The notes: a model not told the origin generated them from the sequence alone. A DNA stretch of 49,083 nucleotides from an uncultured Clostridia bacterium (GCA_937916195.1 CALFTO010000127.1:1-49083), one strand, 5' to 3'; positions 34,110-44,407 are shown, numbered from the stretch's first letter. A program made the numbers and translations.

Positions 34110-36107
34110 ATGGGTTCCTCTTCGGAAACTAAAGAACAAACGGTGGCTTCAGAGAAGTATCAGCCTGCTCTGAATGATTACTATAATGAATGCTTCAAAA
34201 GACTGGTTGAACAAATGAGTCACAATTTGCCTATTAATAGAGCTACGATTATTAAACGTGAGCTAGAGCAAATTGATATTGATAATTCAGATGATCAATT
34301 AGAGTCGCTTAAGTATGCTTCAGCTTTAAGCGTGCTTATAGATCTTTCTCTTCAAGGTTGGATTTTCGATATAGAGGGTGATTCGCTTACCTTAAAAATG
34401 GAAAACGACAATCTTGACGATAAGCAAAAACTACGCTACAGACTGAGCGCTGAGAAAAATGCACAATTTAGAACTCCAAGTGTCGCTACATTTATAAGGC
34501 AAATGGAAGCCAACAAAAATTATCAAGGAAATAATATTTCCGTAAGGGATTTAATCGGGGACAAGCACTTCCTGATTCAGCAAATTCAAAATGGTCAACG
34601 AGTATGCGATCCTTATATACAACTTGTTACCGGTGAACGTGATACCTTAACAGGCTATAAGCTTTCTGATATTTGGCGCTATTTTCGATACACATGGTCA
34701 ATCCCATATAAAACAATGCCCGGTCGCAATTTGTTTTACTTGGTTCGTGATCGTTTGCAGCCGTATCATCCGATCATTGGCATCTTTGCGCTTGGAAATT
34801 CTGTTTTAAATCTAACCGTCAGAGATGATGATATAGGCTGGACAGTTGAAGCTATTAAGAAAAATATGGCTTTAAAAACCGAGGATACTTACTGTGAGCA
34901 GATCATTAGTGAAACCGATGGAAAGCGTGTAAAAACAAAAATCTGCAGAGCTATTGAAACCGAAGCTGAGCACTTTACTCGTGCAACGGAATATGCCAAT
35001 AAAATGTATCCACTACTGCTTCAAAGCATCGAGGATGCTATCTCAGAAATTTATTTAAAGGATTTGGACTATCACAGGAATACTAAATATCCAAAGCAAG
35101 AGAAAATTGAACAGCTTATTGCGATGGCAGAAGAGTACGCAGAAAAGTCCTTAAACAATAAAAATAACGAGAAATCTCCTAACTGGGAAGAAGAGGCTCA
35201 GAGCAATCTGTTTAAGCGTAAGCGTGCTGCTGAATTGGCAAAGCTGTTAGAAACAAAGCGTATTTTCAACGGGGTAACAGGTAGTACTAGTCGGGAGAAG
35301 TTGAACCAGCTTTTATCAAGTGAAGCTGGAAGAAAAGCCATACATACAGCTTTGATTGCAAATAGAAAGCGAAAAATTGGCTCTAATATGATGGATATTA
35401 TAGTTTGTGGCTCAATCCCACCATACAATGAACTACTTGGTGGAAAGCTAATCAGTATCCTTTCCTGCAGTCCTACCGTTATCAGTGATTATACTAATCG
35501 ATATGAAAACCAGATTAGCGAAATAGCTTCCAGAATGAAGGGGCAGCGTGTTGTTAGAGATAGCCGACTTGTTTATCTAGGGACAACAAGCTTGTATGCT
35601 GTAGGAAGCAGCCAATACAATCGCATCAAGGTTCCGCTTTCTGAAAATAGTAATCTTGAATTCAGAAAGATGGGTATTACCGAAGGCTTTGGAACGGTAT
35701 TCTTCTCTAAGGAAACCACCTCTCTTTTCTCCAAGCTGTTAGAGCTACAGGATGGCGGAAAGAAAATTAATCATGTTTTTGGCGAAGGTACAAGCCCTCG
35801 TTTTAGAATGATCAGCAGAGGCTTGAGCAGCATCGGAATAAAGGCCGAAGCCTTTCTCAAGCATTACTCTCCGAGAATTGTTTATTCGATTAATCTTGCA
35901 AATAATACTAATGAATACCTTCTAGGCTTCGATAAGGATGTGAATTACGGATACGATTTAAACAATTCTGCAATTGTTGAACAAAAAACTCAGGAGCTTA
36001 TCGATTACTGGTATAACCGATGGCTTACTAAGCGACTTACAACTGTTGATATCGAACAGCGCCTTAACGACTTCGATATCGAGACAATCCTATTAGGAAA
36101 TATATAA
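34110..36107 (+). CDS. DUF4338 (Druantia DruA-like) protein
   Basis: A 665-residue protein. The middle and C-terminal parts match DUF4338, the domain of Druantia DruA: FYLVRDR, PIIGIFALGNSVLNLTVRDD, DIGWT, CGSIPPYNELLGGKLISIL, then LVYLGTTSLYAVGSSQYNRI and GFGTVFFSKET. The first 150 residues are helical and not recognised. Druantia is an experimentally known anti-phage system, but its large helicase DruE is missing here. ATG 34110 has GGAGGGAG eight bases upstream. It is first in a tightly packed seven-gene operon. Molecular activity of DUF4338 is not established to my knowledge. Confidence 0.75.
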   Translation: MGSSSETKEQTVASEKYQPALNDYYNECFKRLVEQMSHNLPINRATIIKRELEQIDIDNSDDQLESLKYASALSVLIDLSLQGWIFDIEGDSLTLKMENDNLDDKQKLRYRLSAEKNAQFRTPSVATFIRQMEANKNYQGNNISVRDLIGDKHFLIQQIQNGQRVCDPYIQLVTGERDTLTGYKLSDIWRYFRYTWSIPYKTMPGRNLFYLVRDRLQPYHPIIGIFALGNSVLNLTVRDDDIGWTVEAIKKNMALKTEDTYCEQIISETDGKRVKTKICRAIETEAEHFTRATEYANKMYPLLLQSIEDAISEIYLKDLDYHRNTKYPKQEKIEQLIAMAEEYAEKSLNNKNNEKSPNWEEEAQSNLFKRKRAAELAKLLETKRIFNGVTGSTSREKLNQLLSSEAGRKAIHTALIANRKRKIGSNMMDIIVCGSIPPYNELLGGKLISILSCSPTVISDYTNRYENQISEIASRMKGQRVVRDSRLVYLGTTSLYAVGSSQYNRIKVPLSENSNLEFRKMGITEGFGTVFFSKETTSLFSKLLELQDGGKKINHVFGEGTSPRFRMISRGLSSIGIKAEAFLKHYSPRIVYSINLANNTNEYLLGFDKDVNYGYDLNNSAIVEQKTQELIDYWYNRWLTKRLTTVDIEQRLNDFDIETILLGNI

Positions 36108-36117
36108 GGAGGTAGCT

Positions 36118-37662
36118 ATGTCAAAGCTAGAATTTGTAAAAAAGCTTTACAACGGAAAAAACTGCTATTCCGACCATATGTCTGATGAAGAGTTGGGACT
36201 AATCCATATAACATCAAATGTTGAAGGCTTGATTAAGGATATGCTAGGCAAAGCAAAAATAATTTTTCTTACTGGCAATCCCGGTGATGGAAAAACCTTT
36301 GTGATAAAATCGGTTGATCCAGAAATACAGAAATATAACGCCTATATTGAAAAGGATATGAATAATATTACCGGCTACGATTCTATTGTGAAAGATATTA
36401 TAGCTTGTTATCAAGAGCATCGTCCTGCCATTATTGCCGTAAATGAATACCCTTTTATGCAGCTATGTAAGCATATAAAAAAACAGGCACCAGATATTTA
36501 TAAAGAGATTGTGGTGGCAAAGAAAAGTGCAATTACCTACAGCACATCACAACCGCTTACCGGCAGAATTGCGTTAATAGATCTTAATGAGAGAAATCTC
36601 TTGGATGCCGACAGAAATCTCTTGGGCGAGCTTATAGATAAGTTCATCGCTCTTGTTGCCGAGGATACCCAGCATAATAAATATTTGGAATATAATATAA
36701 AGGCACTTTCTATTCCCGAAGTGAAGGCACAGGTGCTTTCATTAATGCAACTTGCCGCTTCAGAATGCGAGCACTTTGCAATACGTAATATTTTAGGAGC
36801 GTTAGCATTTATTTTTACCGCTTGCTTAATGGAGGATTATGAGGAGCAAAAATATTATTCCGCTATATTTTCAGGCTCCAACCAGTTGCTACAAGCAATT
36901 CAGCAATTTGATCCAATTTATCTCTCATCACCGTCGCTTGATGAACAGCTTTGGAACGGAGAGATAAAAGAGGGCTGGCTTATTGAGGTACCTAGCAAAT
37001 GGCCTAACGATCCTGAATTTGAGGATAAAGAGGTTGACGATGCAGTGGGCCTATTTAAAGAAATTAAACGACAGTATTATTTTGAAAACATTCATGGTCA
37101 CAAGCTTTTGCAGCTACAACCCAGCGAAATCAAAAAGTGTACAGATATGTTTATTAACTTTGATTCGCAAAAGAAGAAAATTAAAGAAAGGCTCATAAGA
37201 TCCATAAATAAGCTCTTTTTACCCTCTTCTGACGATAAAAAGTCTTTGCATATTTGGACAACACATAGATATGATATGAGCATCCCCGCTGCAGTTGCGG
37301 TTTCAAGCAAATCTATTGATGCAAGTGAGCTTGATATACAGATGCCAAGACCGGCAGATTGGTTAAAGGGCTTAGAGTATATTCCTGATCATATCATTAT
37401 GACACCTAAAGGGAAAGCAGAACCTAGCTTGAGATTGGATATCGATTTCATTCGGACACTCAATGCTATTGAGGAGGGCTATCCTATAAATCTACTTGCC
37501 CCTCAGTACGAGCAATCAGCAGCAATGTTTTTACAGCAGCTTGATGACAATGGACTTACCGAGGAAAACGACGACGGCGAGGTAATCATCGCTAGCCGTC
37601 GAAAGAATTATAAAAAATCAGTGTTTATACAAGACGGCCAGTATGGCTTTGAGGAGGATTAA
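36118..37662 (+). CDS. P-loop ATPase, DptF-like
   Basis: A 514-residue ATPase. Walker A is FLTGNPGDGKTF near residue 51; IIAVNEYPF and IALIDLNERNL (about 105-165) are candidate Walker B and sensor strands. No membrane segment. Size, place before a ~490-aa protein and an FtsK-like protein, and the P-loop near the N-terminus resemble DptF of the DptFGH restriction module linked to DNA phosphorothioation. The likeness is structural and contextual; I cannot measure identity. AAGGAGG precedes the ATG. Confidence 0.6.
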   Translation: MSKLEFVKKLYNGKNCYSDHMSDEELGLIHITSNVEGLIKDMLGKAKIIFLTGNPGDGKTFVIKSVDPEIQKYNAYIEKDMNNITGYDSIVKDIIACYQEHRPAIIAVNEYPFMQLCKHIKKQAPDIYKEIVVAKKSAITYSTSQPLTGRIALIDLNERNLLDADRNLLGELIDKFIALVAEDTQHNKYLEYNIKALSIPEVKAQVLSLMQLAASECEHFAIRNILGALAFIFTACLMEDYEEQKYYSAIFSGSNQLLQAIQQFDPIYLSSPSLDEQLWNGEIKEGWLIEVPSKWPNDPEFEDKEVDDAVGLFKEIKRQYYFENIHGHKLLQLQPSEIKKCTDMFINFDSQKKKIKERLIRSINKLFLPSSDDKKSLHIWTTHRYDMSIPAAVAVSSKSIDASELDIQMPRPADWLKGLEYIPDHIIMTPKGKAEPSLRLDIDFIRTLNAIEEGYPINLLAPQYEQSAAMFLQQLDDNGLTEENDDGEVIIASRRKNYKKSVFIQDGQYGFEED

Positions 37663-37664
37663 AA

Positions 37665-39143
37665 ATGGCAACTGATACCCTAAAAAGAATCAGTGAGGAT
37701 ATTTGCAAGGATTATCTTGGCTTTTATCCTACAACTAACGCTACAAAACCGCCTCATATCGCCAACGGACTTTTTCGATGCTGTACTGGAGAAACCTGCA
37801 ACACAAGAGATGTTCACGAGTGGATTATCAGTGATGGAAGAAAGGATGCTGTATTGTCTGACGTCATTATTGATAAATATCAGGATATTCTTCAAAACGG
37901 CTATCAAGAAAAGGCTTCAGATATCAAGGAGTTTCGTTTCTTGCTAGATGATATTTTTGATCAAGACAATGCGGTATACCCAAGCTATGAGTTTTCTGTA
38001 ATGACAATATCCTCTCATTGGATGATTAGAAACAAAGTGTCATCGGAAATGGGGATAGGAGATTTCTTGTTTGATATCCTTTCAAAAAAGCTTGACGGGA
38101 AGCGTTCACCTATAATCGAGCTACTACAAAAGGCTTTAGATGATGACACTGATGATATTACGAAGCTTGTAAAGCCGATAATTGCTTTTCCTTCCGAAAA
38201 AGAAAAACGAAATGTCGGAGACATTGTATATAAAGAGGATTCGGAAATTTCTTGGGACTCTATCAAACAATCTATTAGAGAGGGCTTTGATAGACTCGCA
38301 TTAAATATTCAAAATATTGGAGAAGCAAAAAATAGCCTTACCGTCTTAAAACGAATCATAAATTTCTCTATTTTCGCAACCTTCTTATACCTTACACACG
38401 GCAACTATGCTGTACACAATGGAAAGAAGCCGCCGATTGTAATTGATGCAGGAGCGGATTTAGAGTCCATCAAAAAAGCAAGTGAGCAGACCTATACTAT
38501 AGCCAAAAAATCTGTAGAGGATTATTTTGCAAATACTATTAGAAAATGGCTCAAGCCAGTAATTCCTGCCGATACTATTGAAGAATGCAAAAAATGGATA
38601 GATTCTATGATTTTTTCTACAGCAGATAGGGAAAATAATATTAAGCCTGCGCTTATCAGCTATTTTGAAAGCTTTTGTGAAGAAGATGTTTCTCCTTTGG
38701 CAGCATTATCTCGTGCTCTTCAAATTGTATTATATACCTTTGAATATAAAAGCAACTCGCCGTCTGATTTTTGTAGGGTTTTAGGTGTTCGTTCCGGCTT
38801 GATCGGCCCTAAAGGGAATCGTGCCAAGACCAAGCGATACCTATTGAATAGCTTCACACTTGAAACCATTACGCTCAGTGCACTATCAATAGATGAATTA
38901 AATGATGGTCTCGAACTGAAGGATTTAGGAGAACGTCTTTTTGATGCGTACAACATATTGATCGGAGCAGATTCAGAGCGTGAATATAGTGTTTTGGAGG
39001 CTTATAATATTGCACAAGCAACGCCGGGGGATCTACGTGGAGATTTGAGTGTGAATGCTCAAAAAATTGCCAATACATATATTTCACTCGGTTTGGGCAA
39101 AAGATATGCCGATGGCGTTACTTTAATAGGATGGAGGTTATAA
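37665..39143 (+). CDS. Unknown operon protein, possibly DptG-like
   Basis: A 492-residue soluble protein with no catalytic motif I can name. It has mixed helical segments, a Cys pair in RCCTGETC near residue 38-44, and ends with KIANTYISLGLGKRYADGVTLIGW. It lies between the DptF-like ATPase and the FtsK/nuclease protein with two to three bases on either side, the position of DptG in dpt loci. GAGGAGG precedes the ATG. A bridging or scaffold role is inferred from order only. Confidence 0.5.
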   Translation: MATDTLKRISEDICKDYLGFYPTTNATKPPHIANGLFRCCTGETCNTRDVHEWIISDGRKDAVLSDVIIDKYQDILQNGYQEKASDIKEFRFLLDDIFDQDNAVYPSYEFSVMTISSHWMIRNKVSSEMGIGDFLFDILSKKLDGKRSPIIELLQKALDDDTDDITKLVKPIIAFPSEKEKRNVGDIVYKEDSEISWDSIKQSIREGFDRLALNIQNIGEAKNSLTVLKRIINFSIFATFLYLTHGNYAVHNGKKPPIVIDAGADLESIKKASEQTYTIAKKSVEDYFANTIRKWLKPVIPADTIEECKKWIDSMIFSTADRENNIKPALISYFESFCEEDVSPLAALSRALQIVLYTFEYKSNSPSDFCRVLGVRSGLIGPKGNRAKTKRYLLNSFTLETITLSALSIDELNDGLELKDLGERLFDAYNILIGADSEREYSVLEAYNIAQATPGDLRGDLSVNAQKIANTYISLGLGKRYADGVTLIGWRL

Positions 39144-39146
39144 GGG

Positions 39147-42100
39147 ATGAGTAAAAGGCTACTAACACAAGTTGTAACAAGGCTTGTAAATGAATATGCA
39201 GCAGCTAAAGAATATGGTGTATCGCTTGTTACCATTCCTGATTTTAACTATGCTCAACTTGCGCGGGAATTAGATACAAGTCGTTGTATTCAGTTATTTT
39301 TCCTTGGCTTTTCTAAGCAACAGGAACAAGAATTGATAGATACCCTGCCCGATAAAGGCGACTCCGTAAGCTATGCATTTACAGTAGAGCAGGCGGAGCA
39401 ATCTCGAAATTCGGGTGATGAAAATGTATTTCGAATCCTGATAATTAAAAGATCCGAGATAGAAAAGGTTTCATCTTTAAGATGGTTCCCTGAAATCACA
39501 TTAGAAAAGGTATACACCAAGAGCTGTGATATTGTAAAGGAAGAGCTATCAGGAACCAATAGTGTTATTGATGCGCTTATTAAAGCATTGCGCTGTAAGC
39601 CGGTTCGAAGCATACTTAGCTTTGAAAGAGTATTAAGCTATTTAGAGCTATTACTCGAAACAGAGGATAAAATGCTTCCTTCAGCAATTAAGGAGAACTA
39701 CTACAAGCTCGGGCTGTGTGCAGATAAAAGCATAGACAGCAAAAAACCAACAAAGGATGATTTTGTTGCCAGAATTCGTCGCAATCACTCAATAATAGAA
39801 AAAATAGGCAATCTTGAGCAAACTGAGCGGCAAAGCATTACTAATTACTATTCTAAAGACAATGTTAATAAAGAGATGCCTCGGTTAATTTTAAACTACT
39901 ATAAATCGAGGAATATTGAGCTGCTCAAATTGATGGATCTCGATGATGTAGAGAAATGTCTTAAAGCAGCAAAAAAATCGGATCCCAAGCCCACTCCAGC
40001 CAAAACTAAGGGTTCAAGAGTGAAGCCTACAGCATTGGCCGCACAGCTTATGTTTGACAACAACAGCGAACAAATTAACGACGTGTTGACCAATATAGCA
40101 AGTGAATTGGACAAGGATGAGATTAGAAAGAAAGCAGAAAAGATTGATATTGATGTAAATGATGTAAAGCTTCAAATACACACCGAGCCTATTACTGAGG
40201 TAATTGCTACTGAATTATCAACTGAGGATGATTTTGGTGGTATAATCCGTGCTGAGGTACAGGCTCCCGGAGAGGCTATACGTGATCGTGGTAAATATCC
40301 CCCTGAGTTGTTTAAAAAGGAACACCTAGATATCGTTTGGAGTAATCTTGCAAAAATTGCAACCTTGTTAACGGATGGAGAAACTATTTCAGAAAGCTTA
40401 AAGTGCTTCCTTTCTGCAAGAGAAAAGCTTATCCCTTATAGAAAACGCTTGCAGGATTCACCGATGCTTCAGGTTTTGGCTAAATACTCACTATTTGCAG
40501 ATTATTTAAAAGCATACGAAAAGCTTCTCAACTCAATTAACGAGGATTTTCCGAGAATTTGGGGCATATCTGCTTCTAAGGCTAAGGAAATAATTAATAC
40601 AGTTATGTCCTTAGATTATGTATTTATTGTGGGAGAAGCAAGACTGCACGCCATTCCTACGCCACTTCATCCCTTGTATCTGTGGAAATATATTGAGCTT
40701 GCAAAGGAAATTCTCTCAAGCAAAGGGGTAAATGGTACCGAGGAATGTCATCTTTCAGAGGATGACAAAGCATTTATTATTCGTAAGGCTGACGATATTC
40801 CGGATCCGCTGTCTGTTATGCTTATGCCTGTTACTGTGTCGACAAGCGGAGCGGCTTTTTTACCACTTTCCGGAAGAATAGGAATGCTCCCCATTTACTC
40901 AAATCAACCACAAATTAATCAAAGCGAAAATGGTGTAGATACCCTAAAGCAACAAATCATTAGATATTTATGCCTCTATCCTCACGCAGGAATGATGCTA
41001 AAGCTTGCTTTTATCGATCCTCCGTCTGTAGAGGTAGTTGTGGCTATGCTTAAAGCTCTAAATAATGACAAGGAATTCAACATTAGCGGCATAGAGGTTT
41101 CTATATTCCGAACCAAGGAGGTTCCTAATGATTGGGTGGAAATTGAGGATGAATCCTTAAATGATGGTATGCTTGGAAAAGTAAAGGGGAAACGCAGCTT
41201 AAACTTTAAGCTCAAGATTGCAGATCAGCGTCGTTCCTATACGCAAATTCTGTCTGAGCTTTCCCAACAGCAGCACCTGCTTGTCATTTTTGATCCTAAT
41301 GAGGTAAAAATTGAAACAGCGCAAAATAATAAGCATATTCATCTTCATCCTCTTTGCGTTCCTAAAATATATAAATATGATCCTGTTGATGAAAAGGTTG
41401 AAATCAGACCTGCGAGTGAAGGCGGAATCTTTACTGTTTATTCCAGTATAATAGAAAAGCTAAATGAACAGCCCTCTACCTTTAGTCATACTGGCACATA
41501 TTTTCATACTCCGCTTAAGCGTGAAACCTACGATAGCTTCCTCGAAAAGGCTGATTGGCTTGTTATTTTAGATCAAAGCCTTAAAAGCTGGGACATTTCA
41601 CTGCGAGCAGCTAGTGAAAAGCTGTTTTATAGAGAGAATAGCTATCGTTCAATAGGCATCTACTCGAATAATTGTAGAAAGTTTATTGTAGGCTATGATT
41701 TGCTTGTTAAAAAGCTTGGTAATTTCATTCCTAAGCAGGAAGGACTTAAAAGCATCATCGAAGCTATACGTGAAATCAATAATGACGGTCTTTTAAGCAT
41801 TGTATCTCATACCTCGACAAGAATTTTTGATTCCAATCACGGCAAGGGTAGTCTTGGCACGGCGATTGCTGCAATTAAATACAAAAAGAAGCATCCGGAT
41901 GCCCTTATCGTTGGTTTGGATACACAATTGGCACAGGAATGGCTAGCTGATAGAGAGGATGGAAGATTACCAGATTTAATTGGCATAAGATTAGATGACA
42001 GTGGAGAGGCAACAATAGACATCATAGAGGTGAAAACCTATAGCGACAGTCCCAATTCCTTCGTAATCAAGGAGGATAAGATTTCAGGCCACGCAGTCGA

Positions 42101-43697
42101 GCAAGCCGCTGTTCTTGAGGATCTTGTAAAAGAAATGTTTGGTCCAACCGAGAAAATCACTACTGTTTCAAGAAGAGAGATACTTCGTGAGCAGGTGTTT
42201 GAGGGACTTTTCCAAGCAGAGCTTGATCCTAAGGAAAAGCTTAGCTATAGCGAGCATTTGAACGAACTGTTTGCAGGGCAATATAAGCTTGTAGTGAATA
42301 AAAACATAGCTTTTATTGATTTTGAAAATGCGACCAGTAGTACTAGCTCTTATAAGGGAACAGATTCATATGCGAATGATAATTTCCTTTTAACTGTTAT
42401 CGGCAGTAAAGAGATTCAAGCTATTTTGTCAAGTGTTGAGTTTGACGATTCGGTTGAAGCCTTAACCTCGCAAAAAGCCGTTACGCCGAAGACTTCGTCC
42501 TCTGTGGAAGTATCCTCAACTCAACAAAATGCCTTTAATGAAAGCAAACAGAACACAATAAAAGAAGTAAGCGCAGAGAAAAAAGCAGTATCAACAGAAA
42601 GCGACAAGAAGGAGATTGATTTGAAGGCTCTTGAGGAAAAATGTGCAAAAATCAATAAGGTTTTCCGTGATTATAGCATCAATGCTTACCCTGTGACTGT
42701 TGAAAACGTTCAAGAGGCCGCACGCTTCACAAGATTTTCAGTGGAGCTTAAATCTGGCGAATCAATTAGAAGCATAGAAAAATATAAGGCAGATATTGGC
42801 AGACAGCTTGAAGCAAATGGTGAAATTCTAATCAACCATATCAAAGGAACTAAGTATATCTCTGTTGATGTTCCTTTTGCCGGAGCTGGTAATGCAATAC
42901 GTCTTACGGATCATCTTTCCCTTTTGGATGAGCGAAAAGGGCATCTTGATGTTATTGCAGGACAGCTTGCAGATGGTAGCTTCGATATCATTGATGTCGC
43001 TGGTGCTCCTCATATGCTGATTGCAGGTACAACAGGCTCCGGTAAAACAATTTTCCTACACGCTATGCTAGTGAGTCTATTACATCAGTATTCAGCAGAC
43101 GAGCTTGAGCTTCTTATTATTGATCCTAAGCAAACGGACTTTATATTCTTTGAAGGAATTCCGCATCTATATGGCGGTGAGGTCGTAATTGATGCAGAAG
43201 AAGCGCTTGAGAGAATCCAACAAATAAACACAAAGGACAAAGAGGAGCGTACCGCTGCTCTCCGTTCCTGCAGAAGTAAGGATATTGAATCTTATAATGC
43301 CAAAAATCCTGATAATAAAATGAAGCGACTTGTAGTGGTAATTGATGAGTATTCCGATTTAATTCAAGCTGCAGAAATGAACGGTACACGTAAGGAGTTT
43401 GAGAAAAACCTCCTTATGCTTCTGCAAAGAGTTCGTAATCTTGGAATACATTTAATCATTGCTACTCAGCGTCCTTCTGCTCAAATCGTTACAGGAGCCC
43501 TAAAGGCAGTAATTCCTTTTAGAGTATCCTTTAGATTACCATCGCATACCGACTCTCAAACTATTCTTGATATGTCCGGTGCGGAAAATCTTTTGGGTAA
43601 GGGCGATATGCTTATGGTTACAGAAAGTGACACTAAGCGTATGCAGGGCTTGTATATTTCCGAGGACGAGCTTGAGGAATTTCTTAATAAGTTATAA
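39147..43697 (+). CDS. PD-(D/E)XK nuclease-FtsK/SpoIIIE translocase fusion (DptH-like)
   Basis: A 1516-residue protein. The first ~850 residues are not recognised. Around 880-1000 a PD-(D/E)XK-type nuclease is suggested by RLPDLIGIRLDD and IDIIEVKTYSD. After a Ser/Lys/Glu-rich linker (about 1110-1165) comes an FtsK-like beta domain (FTRFSVELKSGESIRSIEKY, YISVDVPF) and the motor: Walker A AGTTGSGKT near 1293, IDPKQTDF, Walker B LVVVIDEYSDLI near 1395 and ATQRPSAQIV. DNA translocation coupled to cleavage is the natural reading. Size and the FtsK-type C-terminus recall DptH. GGAGG precedes the ATG. Confidence 0.75.
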   Translation: MSKRLLTQVVTRLVNEYAAAKEYGVSLVTIPDFNYAQLARELDTSRCIQLFFLGFSKQQEQELIDTLPDKGDSVSYAFTVEQAEQSRNSGDENVFRILIIKRSEIEKVSSLRWFPEITLEKVYTKSCDIVKEELSGTNSVIDALIKALRCKPVRSILSFERVLSYLELLLETEDKMLPSAIKENYYKLGLCADKSIDSKKPTKDDFVARIRRNHSIIEKIGNLEQTERQSITNYYSKDNVNKEMPRLILNYYKSRNIELLKLMDLDDVEKCLKAAKKSDPKPTPAKTKGSRVKPTALAAQLMFDNNSEQINDVLTNIASELDKDEIRKKAEKIDIDVNDVKLQIHTEPITEVIATELSTEDDFGGIIRAEVQAPGEAIRDRGKYPPELFKKEHLDIVWSNLAKIATLLTDGETISESLKCFLSAREKLIPYRKRLQDSPMLQVLAKYSLFADYLKAYEKLLNSINEDFPRIWGISASKAKEIINTVMSLDYVFIVGEARLHAIPTPLHPLYLWKYIELAKEILSSKGVNGTEECHLSEDDKAFIIRKADDIPDPLSVMLMPVTVSTSGAAFLPLSGRIGMLPIYSNQPQINQSENGVDTLKQQIIRYLCLYPHAGMMLKLAFIDPPSVEVVVAMLKALNNDKEFNISGIEVSIFRTKEVPNDWVEIEDESLNDGMLGKVKGKRSLNFKLKIADQRRSYTQILSELSQQQHLLVIFDPNEVKIETAQNNKHIHLHPLCVPKIYKYDPVDEKVEIRPASEGGIFTVYSSIIEKLNEQPSTFSHTGTYFHTPLKRETYDSFLEKADWLVILDQSLKSWDISLRAASEKLFYRENSYRSIGIYSNNCRKFIVGYDLLVKKLGNFIPKQEGLKSIIEAIREINNDGLLSIVSHTSTRIFDSNHGKGSLGTAIAAIKYKKKHPDALIVGLDTQLAQEWLADREDGRLPDLIGIRLDDSGEATIDIIEVKTYSDSPNSFVIKEDKISGHAVEQAAVLEDLVKEMFGPTEKITTVSRREILREQVFEGLFQAELDPKEKLSYSEHLNELFAGQYKLVVNKNIAFIDFENATSSTSSYKGTDSYANDNFLLTVIGSKEIQAILSSVEFDDSVEALTSQKAVTPKTSSSVEVSSTQQNAFNESKQNTIKEVSAEKKAVSTESDKKEIDLKALEEKCAKINKVFRDYSINAYPVTVENVQEAARFTRFSVELKSGESIRSIEKYKADIGRQLEANGEILINHIKGTKYISVDVPFAGAGNAIRLTDHLSLLDERKGHLDVIAGQLADGSFDIIDVAGAPHMLIAGTTGSGKTIFLHAMLVSLLHQYSADELELLIIDPKQTDFIFFEGIPHLYGGEVVIDAEEALERIQQINTKDKEERTAALRSCRSKDIESYNAKNPDNKMKRLVVVIDEYSDLIQAAEMNGTRKEFEKNLLMLLQRVRNLGIHLIIATQRPSAQIVTGALKAVIPFRVSFRLPSHTDSQTILDMSGAENLLGKGDMLMVTESDTKRMQGLYISEDELEEFLNKL

Positions 43698-43711
43698 AAG
43701 AGGTAAGACAT

Positions 43712-44407
43712 ATGCAGACAGCATCAAGTCCAAGGTTTGTAATAGGAACCTTCAAAAAAGAATTAAAAAATCGGTTTCTATGTGAAGTTCAAATCGATGG
43801 AGCGGATGTTGTCTGCTATGTCCCTTCTTCGTGTCATTTGAGTAATTTTCTTCAGCTTGACGGTAAAAAGGTTTTACTTGTTCCAACGCAAACTCCAAAT
43901 TCCAGAACTCCATATGCACTATTTGCAGTTCCGTATAAAAGAAACTACATAGTATTAAACACCTCTATGGCGAACAGAGCCATAGAAAACTCAATTCAAG
44001 GAAAGCGCTTCTCTTATTTAGGGAAGCGTAAAGATGGTATAAAAGAACATACAATTGATGGTTATAAGGCAGATTTATATCTTCCGTCAACTAAAACCAT
44101 TGTTGAGGTAAAAAGTGTAATTTCCATTGCTGATTATGCAAAATTTCCTACCGTTTATTCTGAAAGAACTTTAAAGCAGCTTGCTTCTATTTTGGAGCTT
44201 TTGCAAAAAGGCTACAGAGTTTGCTTTGCGATTGTATCTCTTCATCCATATATAAAAGCTGTAGATATTGACACAGGAACTGACTTCTATAAGGAATTAA
44301 AAAGGTGTATGAATGCAGGCTTGATTATAAAAGCATATGCAAGCAGACTAAAAAATGATGTTTTAACCATTGATAAAGAAATTAGCATTAATTTTAAAGG
44401 AGATTAA
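43712..44407 (+). CDS. SfsA-like nuclease-fold protein
   Basis: A 231-residue protein with SfsA-family features: an N-terminal OB-like part (VIGTFKKELKNRFLCEVQID, VVCYVPSSCHLSNFL) and the nuclease-like core YKADLYLPSTKTIVEVKSVIS, followed by FPTVYSERTLKQLASILELL and GYRVCFAIVSLHPY. EVK with an upstream D is the PD-(D/E)XK pattern. SfsA proteins have been described as DNA/RNA nucleases; the sugar-fermentation name is historical. AGAGGTAAG precedes the ATG. Being inside the operon suggests a second nuclease in the system. Confidence 0.75.
   Translation: MQTASSPRFVIGTFKKELKNRFLCEVQIDGADVVCYVPSSCHLSNFLQLDGKKVLLVPTQTPNSRTPYALFAVPYKRNYIVLNTSMANRAIENSIQGKRFSYLGKRKDGIKEHTIDGYKADLYLPSTKTIVEVKSVISIADYAKFPTVYSERTLKQLASILELLQKGYRVCFAIVSLHPYIKAVDIDTGTDFYKELKRCMNAGLIIKAYASRLKNDVLTIDKEISINFKGD

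Noticed and set aside
34110..43697. Complete Dnd/Dpt phosphorothioation or complete Druantia system
   Set aside because: No DndABCDE-like modification gene and no DruE helicase are visible in the window; only parts resemble these systems.
39147..43697. Chromosomal DNA translocase FtsK or SpoIIIE
   Set aside because: There are no N-terminal membrane helices, the protein is twice the usual length and sits in a mobile operon with a nuclease motif.
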